Below are positions 1-15,822 of a DNA stretch of 64,000 nucleotides, one piece after another. The notes below the pieces were generated by a model that searched no databases, was not told the DNA's origin, and saw nothing but the letters and a program-made list of their open reading frames with translations. The position numbers and the translations under genes are program-made. Source of the stretch: Litomosoides sigmodontis (taxonomy: Eukaryota; Nematoda; Chromadorea; Rhabditida; Onchocercidae); contig OY718804.1 in NCBI GenBank assembly GCA_963070105.1, forward strand, positions 10,307,817-10,371,816. The letters run 5' to 3'. Each line of letters begins with the position of its first letter. Positions within the stretch are counted from its first letter, which is position 1.

Positions 1-462
1 TCAGCTGCTAGAAAGGATCCTTTCAATATTGTTCACATGTGCTAATCAAAACTCCGCACTTATTCTGATTGGTACCTTGTCTTATCCTTTTTGAATTATT
101 TATGTGTTCTGTATCACTGCACTACTAATCGGTCCAAACTGAAGCAGTTTTTATGTAATATTTTTTGCTCAAGCATTAATATTGTTTGTAGTTGTTAGCG
201 TAATTTGAGATACGATCGTTGATATTGTATCGAAACAGACGGTGCATGTATTGAATTCCTGGAAATCACTACGATCCTGGATGGACAGCATATGCGATTT
301 AAAAGAGGCAGTTATTCTCGTCATTTTCCTCCTTAATGTTTTTTTTCGCATTTTATTAAAGAAGTATTAGTTTGATTTCGAAACATTTCACAACTCTAAT
401 CATTTCCGAAGATAACATGAAAAATGATAATAGAAAGTGTTTATTTTGTATTATACTTTTAG

Positions 463-5571
<5,109 letters not shown>

Positions 5572-5672
5572 GAGGTCACAATTGCATGAAAACCTATTTG
5601 ACAGAGAAGGATGTGGTCAGTTAGAAATTCTGTGAATAGCTAAGGTTGTGGATTCAAGTACATTACTTGTGA

Positions 5673-5678
5673 AATAAA
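5673..5678 (+). terminator. Polyadenylation signal AATAAA of FANCI
   Basis: AATAAA lies about 100 bp after the FANCI stop codon, a normal distance for a nematode 3' UTR. No competing signal was seen closer to the stop. Confidence 0.6.
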
Positions 5679-6468
5679 ATTTTTGTTTTTCATGTGAATT
5701 TTTTTGTGGATTGAAACCAAGCTGTAACATATTCAATTCAGCAGTGTTTGCAAGTGCTATAGAAAGGAAGTCAAATTAAGCAAAAAAAAAAAATTTGTGT
5801 GATGTCCATAATAATTTCTTTACATTCTAATGTTCAACAACGATGAAGGAACAAAAGAATTATAAGTCGCACTTTTCAATGCTTTATATTCTCGAAAGCA
5901 AAATCAGAAAGCGATATGTTACTGTAATTAAGAAAAATGAGAAAAAGGGGAATTGTGCGCAAATCGGTTGTCACTACATATTAAAGTGTTGAAGTTTTCT
6001 ATAAATAAGCCTGCAACTGAATTCCATCAGTACTTTGCTTGCGTGTATTGCAAGTATGGAGTTGAATTGAACGAAGATCTGTTGAAAAATTTTAAATGAA
6101 AATCCAAAACGCATCGCTAGTTCAGAGAATTCTGAGCAGTTCACTTCCACTTCGTTCCTTAACCTTATGGTTAATTTAAAGAGGAAATTTCAAACCGCAT
6201 GTGATTTTTGCTTATCGATTTTTGCTTTTCTCGATTTTTGCTTGTCTATACTCTTCGTAGTAAAAGTGAAATATAAAAGTTTAGAAATTAAAATGCTCAA
6301 ATATTTCGACGGCGTATTTTAGGTCCTTTCGCACTACTGCTATTTCCCTTAATGAGAAAGAAAAGGTGCTTATTAGTAAAAGCAACTAATGACGAGGTGT
6401 TGCTAATTAAGGGTGTCTGTTTGTGTCTGCTGTAGATCGTAAGATTAATCATTTTGCGTAATTCCCAG
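5679..6468. other. Intergenic stretch, no gene recognised
   Basis: This is AT-rich sequence between FANCI and the zinc-finger exon. It should contain the missing 5' exon of the zinc-finger gene. A candidate ATG at 6352 followed by a GT donor at 6366 exists, but its phase does not fit the next exon, so I do not call it. Confidence 0.5.
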
Positions 6469-6783
6469 ATATCAGACCAAGTGGAAGTGAAAACAACCGA
6501 CCATTTGGGACAGGAAAACTCAGTCGACGACGACGTGGAAGTTTCAAGCGAGCGAAGGAAGAGAAGTTGTGATGAGCTGGCGGCTACGAGTAAAAGGTTA
6601 AGGACTGAAGAAGTGGAAAAACCGTTTAAATGTTTCCAATGTGACAAAGCATTCAGTGATGCGCGCGGCCTAATAGACCACGTGTTCGTGCATAAGAGCA
6701 AGGCGCCATACGTATGCAATAAGTGCTACAAAGGATTCGATGATCGAACGAAGCTGGAGAGACACAGACACACGCAAAAATAA
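6469..6783 (+). CDS. Small C2H2 zinc-finger protein, 3' exon
   Basis: This exon is open from the acceptor ending at 6468 (TTCCCAG) to TAA at 6781-6783, about 104 residues. The first half is acidic and then basic (ERRKRS, SKRLR), which could be a nuclear signal. Two finger-like units follow. The first is canonical: FKCFQC, twelve residues, H, three residues, H. The second has the CNKC pair and twelve-residue spacing but ends HRHTQK, so its second histidine is two positions from the first instead of four. There is no in-frame ATG, so an upstream exon must supply the start. Function is presumably DNA or RNA binding; no specific orthologue was recognised. Confidence 0.6.
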   Translation: MSDQVEVKTTDHLGQENSVDDDVEVSSERRKRSCDELAATSKRLRTEEVEKPFKCFQCDKAFSDARGLIDHVFVHKSKAPYVCNKCYKGFDDRTKLERHRHTQK

Positions 6784-7270
6784 TTTTTAATTCGTCCCTA
6801 ATTAAAATGCAAAAATGGCCGTATAAATGATATGTGTTGACAGTGTTGCAGTCTTTGAACTGAATCGGTGCGCTCGTCCCTCTGAATTGGGCAGGAAGAT
6901 AGATCTCAGATGGTTCCAAACGGTTTACTTGAAGAGTTAGCAAGCCAACAATTCCACTAGATCGTTTCCTAAGCAGATTTTTGACCGGTGGTCAAATACA
7001 TACCACTTGAATTGGGCGTGCTTCGTTCAATTACGTTGAAGACACGCAACGATCGTTCAAAAAAAGTAAAATGCAAAGAGTAAGAGTGAATAAAATTAAA
7101 AAGATACAAAGCAAAACAGGCTGTTTTTTGAGGAGAAAAAAAGTTTCTGGTTACTTCCATTTTTCCCATTTCCTGTCTTCCCTTTCTGCACCAATTTCTT
7201 CCATCTAACAAGCAGAAGTCAAATCCACTTAAATCTCAATAAAATCACAAGAAATTGTGCACTGCTGGAA

Positions 7271-8222
7271 GTTCAGGAGCTGAAAAGATTTATTAAAACT
7301 TGCGTTGAGGGTCATGTCACAGCTGCGGACACTAAATTTCTCCCTTCTCCAATTGCGGAAGTTACTTTCAACAGATCACCCAAACTCAAGTCTACTAATT
7401 GTTCTGATAGTGTTTGAAATTAAAAAATATTGCAGCGAGTTTTTCTTTCCATTGTATTCTCACGTATCAGGCAGTATGGAAACAGAATTGAAGGTGTTTG
7501 AACTTCCCGTTAGAATTAAACTGAGTTTAAATCTAAGCTTCCACCTCAATGCCATCCTTCTTATCAGTTAACATTCATGTCTACTAACTCGTCATCACTC
7601 CCTGGAAAAAATTCTCCTGGAAGTCTGCAAAGAATGTTACAGATTCGTGAGAGACGTGAAACTTCCAATGCTAACGGTAATATAAGCTGCCATAATGAAA
7701 AAAAAGTAATTTCACTAAGTAACACGTAAGGGAGAAATATAAAATGTTGGCTAAAGTAGCATGGCAACTACCTCTACGCCACATAAAAGAAACAAAACAA
7801 ATTCGAAAAAATCCAAATAACACTTATTTTAACTATCATGCTTTTCTTGTTTGTATTTCAACTAAGCGCTTGTTTATGATTAAAAGTAAATTAAATTCAA
7901 ATAACAGATAAAATTAATTCAACAAATTTGATAGACATCTGTTTTTTTTAACTCACGTTTTTCGCGGCTATGATAAGTTGAGGTTTTTTTCCTCACGCAC
8001 ACCTTTGGAAATCTCTTTATCATCCTAGAATTATTTTCATTGCACTTTCCACTTGACATATGTGCAAATTTTACTTCTTCAAAAAGAAGAAAAAGTTCAG
8101 TATTTAACAAAATGACGACCTTTGAAGCTTTGTTGTGTCGAGGCGCTTTTGTCGATACGAAAGTATTAGATGGTCGATGGGATTTACAGGAACCAATATG
8201 CTGTATTGATATTGAAGTATGA
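7271..8222 (+). CDS. Unidentified four-exon chain upstream of the MIF4G gene
   Basis: Four segments join with matching phase at all three junctions: ?-7409 (phase 1 out), 7471-7508, 7568-7676 and 8101-8222. The introns are GT-AG, with good acceptors at 7470 (GTATCAG), 7567 (TTATCAG) and 8100 (GTTCAG). The encoded protein starts around VQELKRFIKTCVEGHV, passes through SPGSLQRMLQIRERRETSNA, and ends WDLQEPICCIDIEV with TGA at 8220-8222. I do not recognise the family. The 5' end is uncertain: the first segment stays open upstream to about 7199 without an ATG. The stop lies 121 bp before the MIF4GD start, an operon-like distance. Alternatively a GT at 8217 could splice this chain into the MIF4G gene as its N terminus. 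Confidence 0.4.
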
Positions 8223-8343
8223 TAAATTTTCACTCACTGTTTGCACTTCATTAACTTTACTGGAAGGAGAAGTGGAAAAGGAGGAGGAAAAAAGAGGAGA
8301 AGAGATCGATCGGAGAAAAGCATTCTCAAGAAATTATTTTCCT

Positions 8344-10155
8344 ATGGATCGAATGGAGGAGGAACAGCTGCGCCAACTTATCTCTTCACTATGTATTTTA
8401 TCAAAAGAAGGATCTATTCCATGTAATTTTTATTGATTATAATTTGCTTATTACAATGTATGAATCTTTTATCACTGCAAAATAAGAAACAAAGGTATTC
8501 ATGCAAATATTTGGAACCAATTTTGACGTAAAATTCACAAGTTACATGCCTTCTTTCTCTTCGATGTACGATCGATCTCATGTGAGAACCAAGTTCAGGA
8601 CTAGATCGAAATAGCAGGACAGTATTTGTAGGGATGTGAGAATGAAGTACGTAGAGGCAGGACAGTTATACTTTCTGATTTATAGGTTAGAGTTATAATT
8701 GGAAGTCATTAACATTTGATGTCGGTCGTCGAATAAATTTCTAGTTTCCAAGTGTGTATCACTGACTTTCCTTAATTTTAACAACTTCCTAAGCCTTAGA
8801 TGAAAATATTAAATATAAGATAATGTTATTTGAGAAATAATTTGTGAAAACTTTGCAGTAAATGCAATCAGTGCATTGATCAATTCAGCGTCCCACAAGA
8901 ATTTAGCCCATCATTTACATCAGCGTTGGATGTCCGAGAAAAATTTCACAAAAATTGCTGCATATATCATTCTGCAGCATCAACGTGTAACTCCTCCATT
9001 GACAAAATATTTGCATTGAAATTATTTTATGAGATAAATTAAAAGGACATTTATAGATTTCAGATAAAATTGTTCGCTAAAAGATGACGATCAAGCTATT
9101 GAATACTTCATGTCTTTAAAGCCCAATATTTCGTTCGGAATAAAAAAGATACATTCGTTTTTAGACGCATGAGGCAGATCATGGTTTATTATCCTCTTGT
9201 TTGACACATATTTTATCAGATTTTCGATCCAGAAATCAGATCAGGGAAGGAAACAAAGTCGTCTTCAGGTAAGTCTGTTAATATTAGCTTATTCATTAGT
9301 AAGTCGATAATTTTGCTTTGTATTTCGAAAGCAAAATAAGTTAATTGTAGGAACATTGTTCGAGCAATACTAGACTTCTATCCTGTGTATAGAGAAATTG
9401 ACACAACAGTGAGTGAGTGCTTGGTTGATCCGATGTTTCTTTCATTGGGAGAGCTAATTAGCGATGCCGACGAAAAAGATATTGAAGTATGTTGAACTAC
9501 TTATACGACTACTGAAAATGAGTTAAAAGTTAAAAAACACTGAACTTCTTAGCAAAAGCTGACAAAATTGCAGACTGCTGCAGAGCTAATCATAGATCAT
9601 GGCAGCGAATTAATGAAAATGAAACCTGGTAAGTGCGATAGCTTTATTGTGGCACTACGGAGACATCTCTGCGAAAGTGATTTCAAACCTGTAACTCGAC
9701 GACTAATACTACAGGTTTGTGCAGAGCATTATTACATACCGAGCGCAAGAATCACGACTGTAGATTTCGAAAATCTAAAATTTCGTGGATGAATTACACT
9801 TCCTCATAAAAGCACACTGGACACTACATTGCTACCAGACTTCCTGTAGTATCAGAACTTTATTGAATTTATGCAAAAATATATTACAGAAAACAAACGT
9901 CGTAAGAATGTGTCATTAAAATACACGCATTCAACGCATTCTGAAGTAAGCTTTCAGCAAAACATTCTGATGTTAATTTGAAGTGAAAATTTTTTTCAGG
10001 CCATTGATTTATGGACTTATAAGTGGGATGATGAAATAATGCCTTTCTGTATCAAACAGTTCCATAAACCGTCCCTACAATTAATTAAAAATTCAACAGA
10101 AAAATCGAAAGCACCATCAGAAAGCAGAACAAAGATAAATGAAAGTTTTGTGTAA
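8344..10155 (+). CDS. MIF4GD: MIF4G-domain protein, MIF4GD/SLIP1-like
   Basis: This is a cytoplasmic MIF4G-fold adaptor. The vertebrate relative links histone mRNA stem-loop-binding protein, and CBP80-type factors, to translation. Exons: 8344-8422, 8859-8984, 9220-9268, 9351-9486, 9574-9714, 10000-10155 (stop TAA). All phases agree and give about 228 residues; human MIF4GD has 222. Similarity runs the full length. The N terminus EEQLRQLISSLC aligns with the start of the MIF4G repeat. In the middle, HGSELMKMKPGKCDSFIVALR fits the human GEQLEKMNGQRMDELFVLIRD helix, and LILQAIDLWTYKW fits LLLEIIEFRAAGW. The last 35 residues form a basic and polar tail. The ATG at 8344 is a choice: the frame stays open upstream to 8170, so a longer N terminus is possible. 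Confidence 0.75.
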
Positions 10156-10253
10156 ATGCATATTATTGTAGAAAAAAATTTCCCACAGTTCACCTACATC
10201 CAATATTTAATTAGACTGCATTTTATCCACCCATGTATGCGACTAGTGTATCC

Positions 10254-10259
10254 CAATAA
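10254..10259 (+). terminator. Polyadenylation signal AATAAA of the MIF4G gene
   Basis: AATAAA lies 99 bp after the stop at 10155. It falls between this gene and the convergent minus-strand PIGK gene, whose stop is at 10484. Confidence 0.6.
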
Positions 10260-10483
10260 AACTTTTGGCGAATTCGAAGAAGCCTTAGACACTTCATCTT
10301 GTTTCTAACATAATTTGAGAATTTTGTTGCTGATTTCCTTCATAACCACACACGTATTAAGATAGCCAAAAAGCGCACCTGAATGTTAAATTACAAGAGC
10401 ATTTTGAAGGTAAAAAAATTGTTGGATTTGAGATCAGTTTCAAATCAAGTTACACACAATCACAAATAACTGACAAATTACTT

Positions 10484-12446
10484 CTATAAAATAACATCGC
10501 TGTCGACAGATTTTCCATAATACGGCGGTATATTTAGCCATTCATCATCAAATTCAATTTTTTCGGTAATCGGACGAATAATCCTTGATGAGCCAAAGAA
10601 GTCAGTTACTCGAACTCTCTTTGGATCCTGAACTATTTCCCATTTCCGAATAATATTTTTGAAACAATCTAACTTGACAAAATTGTGAAAAATAAAGATG
10701 AGCGACAGAATTTTGTATAGTATGCAAGATTCATTGTTCAAATAGATCTACAACGTCGCTCTATTGCTCATTATCAACTTGGTAAAATTTTCGCATTAGA
10801 ATTTATTAAAGCAATAAGTGGAACGTAAATACATACTTTCGGATATAAATCCGTACGTACACCAACTGTTGACAGACATTTCGATTTTGAGCAAGATTCA
10901 AAGTAATCGTTCATAGACCTGTTTGTCATTAACGACTTGACCTCATTTTCAAGAAATTCAAGTGTGAATTGTGTATATCGATCTATGATATATACACCGA
11001 TAGATCTAAAACATTAATAATAACCAAAGAACAAACTATCCTCCGATTAATCTGGGAAAAGAATTTATAGACCTCGCTATTGTGTAAACAGAAAAATTAA
11101 GAAAATACAATTCGTTTGAGATGAACAGTGAAAATCCAAACTTACTGATCGACATCATACGAAAGGGAATCTTCGCCTACTCGAGAGCTACTTGTAGCAA
11201 GCACATTTGGGCTGTATATTTTTTGATACATCGATTCACTCTGACAGGTATCTGCTATCACAAGCATCTCATTATACCTGCAGTTGACTTACACCTTTTT
11301 CCTATCAAAACTCTCAAATCAGTTTTGAGAAAGTTTTTCAAAAAATATTACGTTTTAAAAAGCTAACCTATTGCCTTGATACATGGTTTCGATGGCATCA
11401 GCTAAATCAACATTTGTCAATTCCTCGGAATCCTGGAACTTCAGGAAGCCATCACCACCATGTCCAGTAAGGTAAATCAGAACATTACTTTGATGATCTG
11501 AAAGAAGACGTTTCGAGCGTGGTGCAGCTGGATGGACTCTTCCCGTCATAAGACGCATGAAATTTTCAACCGATACCTGAAATAGCAAGTTGAATTTTTA
11601 TATAATTCAAATATTTCATACAAACTAAAAAGTTAATATTTAAAATGAAAGTAAAAGTCAATTTGGTACCTCATATCCGCGGTAGTCCACCTCAACTTCA
11701 ACACCATATAGATTAATGCGTTCATATTTACTGTTGTATACTGTGCCTTAAAACAATTTTAGTATTCGATGAATTAACTACACTATCTAAAACTCAAAAT
11801 GAATGCGTCATAAAATCAAAGACACCAACCAGGTTTTGGATTCCTGGCGTTGCATGGCATATCATCAGCTAGCATAAGTATAATATTGCTGGAACAGAAA
11901 CATTTGAAATATGCTTCAAAAAACATCTGTTTGTGTGAACCCTAATTTTCAGTTCAAAGAAAAGCATATTCGATTTTCTAAATTTGAATCATTGAACCGT
12001 TCACCGTTCGACGATTTTTTTGTTCCTTCTAACTCTCCAGGATAGTTGAAATTCCATGAAGTGAAATCTCACAAATTACATAAAAGATTTTAAAAGCAGT
12101 CGAAGCGAAATTCCATAAGCATAATTGTTGAAACAGCTAACTTTTCAAATGTTCCTTTCACGTCTTTATATCATAAATCACAGGAAATATGTCATTTAAG
12201 AGTTTAGAAGTAACAAAAGGACACTAGCCTGTCAGGGATTCCGAGCCTTTTTACCGAATGATACAACGAGAGAACATTGGCAACATGACGGTAATTAAAC
12301 CAAAACCGTGATGTACAGACTAATATTGCCCAGTTATTGGTGTGTCCAGGAGTTTCGAAGAATGACTGCACACGTCTCTGTAAACCTGCTTGTTGCTGTA
12401 TTGCGGCAACTATCGAAACAGTAACAATAATTATCAAGGATAACAT
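10484..12446 (-). CDS. PIGK: PIGK / GPI8, GPI-anchor transamidase catalytic subunit
   Basis: This C13-family cysteine peptidase cleaves the C-terminal signal of proproteins in the ER and transfers them to GPI. Exons on the minus strand: 12446-12229, 11888-11830, 11746-11670, 11576-11368, 11277-11146, 11005-10837, 10627-10484; 335 residues. The start ATG follows a TTTCAG acceptor directly and opens a signal peptide (MLSLIIIVTVSIVAAI). Conserved blocks: NNWAILVCTSRFWFNYRH, LMLADDMPCN, LTGHGGDGF with catalytic His157, ADTCQS with catalytic Cys199 (each seven less than human His164 and Cys206), and RVTDFFGS. Intron 1 has a GC donor (CAG|GCTAGT); only this donor keeps the frame. The protein ends soon after the catalytic region at DSDVIL, without the C-terminal membrane helix of yeast and human PIGK. 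Confidence 0.95.
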
Positions 12447-13404
12447 CTGAAATTGAATCAGTTCCATTACCAGTAACGATGTTAACAAGCTGAAACAATT
12501 CGTCTCGATTCTGTCCCGGTGATTCAACTGGGCTAATTACACATGGTGAATACTGCTAGCAAAACTGCTCGAAACTGTCATTAATAAAGTGAAGTACAAC
12601 AGAAGCATCATCTTCCAATATGGGATAACTTATTCATTCTCCGCTGCTTCGCCAAATCGACAAAGAACTTTGATTGCATAAATCGGATGGATGTTACCAC
12701 AACTTCGCATGATTTTATTATACATTTCACAAAAACGTTAATACCACTTACGTCGAAACTCTCAACTTTCCCTGAATACATCAAGCTATTCTTTGTTGGT
12801 TAGTCTTAAGCTGTCCGGGCATTCTTCAAAAAAGAACACATTCATGAAGTATACCGTAAGGGGTACGCAGATATCAAGTTATGAGTGTACTGTTTTAGTA
12901 ACTAATATGCCAATCTATAAAGTTACAGTTGTTTACAAATTTTTTTACGACATCGCTCCACTGCTAAGCATCTTGTTCTTTACAGGAGAATAAGAATTTT
13001 CAAACTACGAAAAATAAATCGTAAAATAAAGTTTTCCAAAAAAAAGATTTGTATCAAATTTTATCAATAATAGTCAATATAAATCATTTTGATTTGTATT
13101 ACAACGATTTTCATGGGTTATAATTCACGTGAACCACTCTGAGATAAAGACTAACCAAAACAATAAATTAAGAACATTCCAAATTCCAAGAAAACTCCTC
13201 AAAATTTTGTTGCGGCTTTGGATTTTAATTTTAAAAGAAATAAAGCATAATTTACTTGGTTCAGCAACAATTTAAGAACATTGAACTCTTATACAATAAA
13301 GCTCTGCAAAAAATTTTTCTTAAAACATTTATAGCGAACAATACAGTAAGCAACAAACAGAATAAAACAAAAATTACGAATTACAAAAGCATTAACGAAA
13401 TAAC
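12447..13404. other. Region between PIGK and SNRPE, no gene recognised
   Basis: This is AT-rich sequence upstream of PIGK and downstream of SNRPE on the same strand. The ORFs here have no family features and no coherent splice structure. It should contain the SNRPE 3' UTR and possibly the PIGK promoter or the spliced-leader acceptor region (TTTCAG ends at 12447). Confidence 0.5.
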
Positions 13405-14205
13405 TCAACCAATGCTTTGGATCAATGTGATATTGTCACCTTTCAACATGATTCGACCAACTTTATTGCGATTTTTCGTCTTCATATTTACTTCTTCTGC
13501 TTCATCAAGCACGACATTCATATATTCATCAAAGCCTAAATTTAAAAAATGTAAGAATTATACGTTTCTCCTGCTTTGATGCAAAGTAAAATTTTAAAGC
13601 CTCAAATTGATGAAAGACAAAATATTAACATTAGTAGATAGCTTCCCTCCGACCTATGAAGAGCAGTTAAATATGCATCTAGAGCACGGATTACAACTCT
13701 GCGAATTTGATGGGGTTTGCATGCAACAGAACAACTATTACTGAACGTGAAGTCTAAATTCAACATTCGTACATGCAATACATACTACTGTGAAATTTTT
13801 GCATTTTGCAATTTGACATTAAAGACCAAATTAAAACTGCTGTCATCTAATAACTATTGGAGTAATAAATGCAAAGAAAATTCCAGGCTCCTCTAGACGC
13901 TTGACTCAAAAAACAGTATTTTCATGACTGTGTCAGGTGCATGACATAAGCAAACGGGAAATTAACTTGAAGCGGTGTCAGATATCCTCCAAATATCTAA
14001 CATAACGAAAAAAAAACTATTGAGAAAATTCAAATACTGTTTAGAAAAAAAGGCAACTAAATCTACCAATGATATATCCTTCGATCCTGTGAGTGACATC
14101 CTCATAGAGCCATATCTGTATCCGTGATCGATTTTGCAAATATCGGAAAATCAAATTGATGGGTTGAACCATCACTTTCTGTACTTTACCACCTCTAGTT
14201 GCCAT
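13405..14205 (-). CDS. SNRPE: Small nuclear ribonucleoprotein SmE
   Basis: SmE is one of the seven Sm proteins forming the ring on U1, U2, U4 and U5 snRNAs. It assembles in the cytoplasm and acts in the spliceosome. Two exons: 14205-14067 and 13535-13405, joined at phase 1 by a GT-AG intron, giving 89 residues (human 92). The Sm1 motif spans the end of exon 1 and start of exon 2 ([19 protein letters not shown], then [15 protein letters not shown]). The Sm2 motif is [15 protein letters not shown]. The N terminus [17 protein letters not shown] is diagnostic of SmE rather than other Sm proteins. The gene is head to head with TMIE, 600 bp apart. Confidence 0.97.
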
Positions 14206-14805
14206 CGTAGCAGAAATATTCTAGCCAAAGTCAAAGGTCAGCAACTGCAGATAAAATAACCCCTACAAAATCAAGCAGACAATTTCAAGCCAGCACCTAA
14301 CTTTTAAATGGTGTGTTATTAACGTACTCAGTTTCCACGCCCTGAATGCAAATGTTTCGGCTCAGTCTGACAAATTCGTTAATGAAATATTGATGCGTAA
14401 TGAATTGCTAGATTGTTAAGCTTGCTGGGGTGGTGAAGCTCGTGCAAGAACCTGCTGATCACACTGGCTGATTGGGCAGAAGAGATGAAGGGGTACTGAC
14501 ATAGAGCTTCAGACGATCGATGAATTTAATGGATTGCGATTTGATTTGTTTATTTGTTCGTAGATTTATGGAAAGCAATATCGTACCAGATATTCTCTAC
14601 TATGAGTATTGTTTATTGACTTTAATATATCTCTGTTATATTTGTTACGTTACAGAGTTTTAATTTTTACGTATTGAAATTAACCTCTTTAGTTTCGTTT
14701 CCCTTTTCAGTGCAATTTAAATACATCTTTGCTCGCGCAAAAAACACGTATTTATTTGTTTTCATCCTTAAATTTTGCTTAATTTGTGTTTTTGAAATCT
14801 CAGGG
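14206..14805. promoter_or_regulatory. Divergent intergenic region between SNRPE and TMIE
   Basis: These 600 bp separate two start codons on opposite strands, so the stretch must hold the upstream sequences of both genes. I see no TATA box or other motif that I can assign with confidence. The TMIE start is preceded by a splice acceptor (TCTCAG ending at 14803), so part of this region may be outron of a trans-spliced transcript. Confidence 0.45.
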
Positions 14806-15759
14806 ATGACAGTTAGTGAAGGTAGCAACAATGAAGGAAGTATGGCTGCGTTAGACCGTTATGTTGCTCCTGGTTTGCGACTTTGGATGCTTATCGCTCT
14901 GGTGTCAGGGATATTACTAATTATGGGTATATTTTTATTTGCACATGTTCAATTCCTTTGTTTTTGAGCGCCTTTTGCAACGAGTGAAATTTTAGGTTAA
15001 GGCAGGTTGGTCGAAAGTATGTTGACGAATTTTGTGAAGAACAATTATCGGGAGGTAGGCACCGCACATCGAAGTAGTACATCGAAAGTACATCGAAATA
15101 ATACATTCAAGTTTTAGGTCAAAATTTGCTGAAGTTTCTGTTTGATTCGTGTTATAGATTCCTTTATTATATCGTTTTAAGTTTCAGTAGTGATTGTTTG
15201 TTGCTTTATGCGCATTCGAATACCCCGCACGAAGCGACAAATTGATTTAATCGCTGCAAGGAGGAAAATGCGAAAATCAGTTTTGTCTGTTGAACATTCC
15301 CCAGGTCGTGCTTTGATATTATTATATCCAACAGATTTTTACATCTGAACTTCTCTTTACTTTAAGTCTTATGGTATGTGTGGATTTTCCGTTTCGTATT
15401 CATCTATTCGGTAGACTTACTGCAAACCAATATGATATCAGTTCTGGGAAAATTTCCTTATCCTTTTTAATATGTGTAGCGAGGCGCATAATGCCATCGA
15501 GTTAGGTGTCTTTTAAATAAAGGTTATCGAATAGTTTCTGGTTTTATTTAGAAACTTAAAGCAGCATGCGATCAATATGTCGGTCTTTCGGAAGTTTTAA
15601 AAATGCTTCGTATTTCTAGACGGAAAAGCACAACCAATTGTAATGAACACAGCAAAACAGCATCAAAAAGGAGGTAATCGTCGGGAACACGAAGATGATA
15701 CCACTGAATCTGCACCTCTTGTTCACAAGGTTTCAGCACACGCTACTACTACAGTTTAA
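14806..15759 (+). CDS. TMIE: TMIE-like transmembrane protein of the mechanotransduction complex
   Basis: TMIE is an accessory subunit of TMC mechanotransduction channels in hair cells and in nematode neurons and muscle. Exons: 14806-14926, 15188-15304, 15620-15759 (TAA), each joined at phase 1, 125 residues. Residues about 24-50 form one membrane helix introduced by GLRLWMLIALVSGILLIM, equivalent to the human GLRLWQVV segment. The signature cytoplasmic stretch follows: CCFMRIRIPRTKRQIDL, equivalent to CCVFNCRVPRTRKEIE, then AARRKMRKS. The ATG lies two bases after a TCTCAG acceptor, consistent with trans-splicing. The C terminus is polar, without the long lysine run of vertebrate TMIE, and ends in ATTTV. 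Confidence 0.85.
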
Positions 15760-15816
15760 AGTTTATGCCATGCTTTTAGGCTGATACAATCGAGCATTTT
15801 CACTACTGTAGTGCAG

Positions 15817-15822
15817 AATAAA
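15817..15822 (+). terminator. Polyadenylation signal AATAAA of TMIE
   Basis: AATAAA lies 58 bp after the TMIE stop codon. Confidence 0.6.

Noticed and set aside
235..335. Exon-like segment translating TVHVLNSWKSLRSW, vaguely similar to the FANCI region before Lys523
   Set aside because: The exon starting at 463 already covers this part of FANCI with a better ungapped alignment, and no joining phase was found.
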